DNA from: Effrenium voratum | Taxonomy: Eukaryota > Sar > Dinophyceae > Suessiales > Symbiodiniaceae | Reading direction: 5' to 3' | DNA: 64,000 nucleotides | Assembly: GCA_963377175.1 (NCBI GenBank) | Contig: CAUJNA010001724.1 | Location: 695,001-759,000, forward strand | In this document: positions 63,610 through 64,000 of the stretch, one piece after another | Numbering within the stretch: position 1 is the first letter of the stretch | Layout of the letters: each line of letters opens with the position of its first letter | The notes under the pieces: model-generated | What the model was told of the DNA's origin: nothing | Database searches by the model: none | Seen by the model: only the letters and a program-made list of their open reading frames with translations | Position numbers and translations under genes: made by a program

Positions 63610-63731
63610 TCACAATCAAAACCTGGTACAAAAATGGTGAACCCAGAACCATGTAAAGAAAGGCGGCCGCAGCTATTTATGGTTGGGATCGTCCTTTACT
63701 AACCTTCATCTACCCAGGTTTTGATTGTGGC
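63610..63731 (+). repeat. Family H short repeat with an 8-bp flanking direct repeat
   Basis: TCACAATCAAAACCTGGTAC at left and ACCCAGGTTTTGATTGTGG at right. GCCCATGT lies just outside both ends (about 63599 and 63732). The plus strand has 'tttactaaccttcatctacc' then CAGG, a textbook branch point, pyrimidine tract and AG. Confidence 0.85.
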
Positions 63732-63740
63732 CCATGTGAT

Positions 63741-64000
63741 ATTCTCAACAGCCTCGGAAGCCCTTTGGATTCAATACGAGGGAGCTTCCCTGAAAGCTGC
63801 CCCAAACGTCCAAACCACTCCGGAGCATAGTTGGGCAAAGACCCCAAAGCTTTCAACTGCTGGAAAACAAATAAACAAAACGCATAACAATAATGATAGT
63901 AATATAAACAAAAAAACAGCCAAGGGCACAGTCCACCCCATTTTCTGCGGCAGGGGGAAGGACTTCCATGGGTGATCTGCCTAAAGATCCCGACGCGGCG
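63741..64000. other. Unassigned
   Basis: No gene or repeat recognised to the window end. Confidence 0.4.

Overview
The window looks like nuclear DNA of a dinoflagellate, perhaps of the Symbiodinium/Polarella group. That is an inference from style, not from a marker gene: very high repeat content, long microsatellites, a copia retrotransposon whose Gag tail is rich in Gly-Lys, no compact ORFs, and dozens of 80-150 bp repeats of many unrelated families. Most long open frames are artefacts of tandem repeats. I saw no tRNA, rRNA, spliced-leader or CRISPR sequence.

Layout. 0-4 kb: CA and GATA microsatellites and a hexamer tract. 4-13 kb: dense short dispersed repeats, including a candidate minus-strand gene piece at 11.9-12.8 kb whose exon-like segments are separated by three of these repeats in matching reading phase. 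13-15 kb: hexamer and trinucleotide tracts. 15.2-17.4 kb: a rearranged Ty1/copia element with gag on the plus strand and reverse transcriptase/RNase H on the minus strand. 18.7-22.2 kb: a 33-bp minisatellite. 22-34 kb: mosaic of short repeats with a few coding-like islands. 34.6-35.4 kb: a foldback-like element with arms built from short subrepeats. 36-50 kb: more short repeats, an AT-rich microsatellite stretch (39.8-40.5 kb) and minus-strand exon-like islands. 52.9-54.2 kb: two minisatellites. 54.5-56.0 kb: a decayed minus-strand coding region. 56-64 kb: short repeats again, one nested inside another.

The main result is the short-repeat system. By eye I separate about 20 families (called A, B, C and so on below). 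Many have terminal inverted repeats, several show candidate target-site duplications, and many carry GT at one end and AG at the other. Families A, B, E, F, K and Q appear in one orientation only, and for A, E, F and K that orientation puts the better splice signals on the minus strand. Where such repeats lie between open segments, removing them GT-to-AG joins minus-strand frames in phase (11.9-12.8 kb; 49.6-50.3 kb; 42.25-42.67 kb). This fits introners, transposable elements that create introns, in one or more minus-strand genes. I cannot name the gene products, and the model needs transcripts to confirm it.
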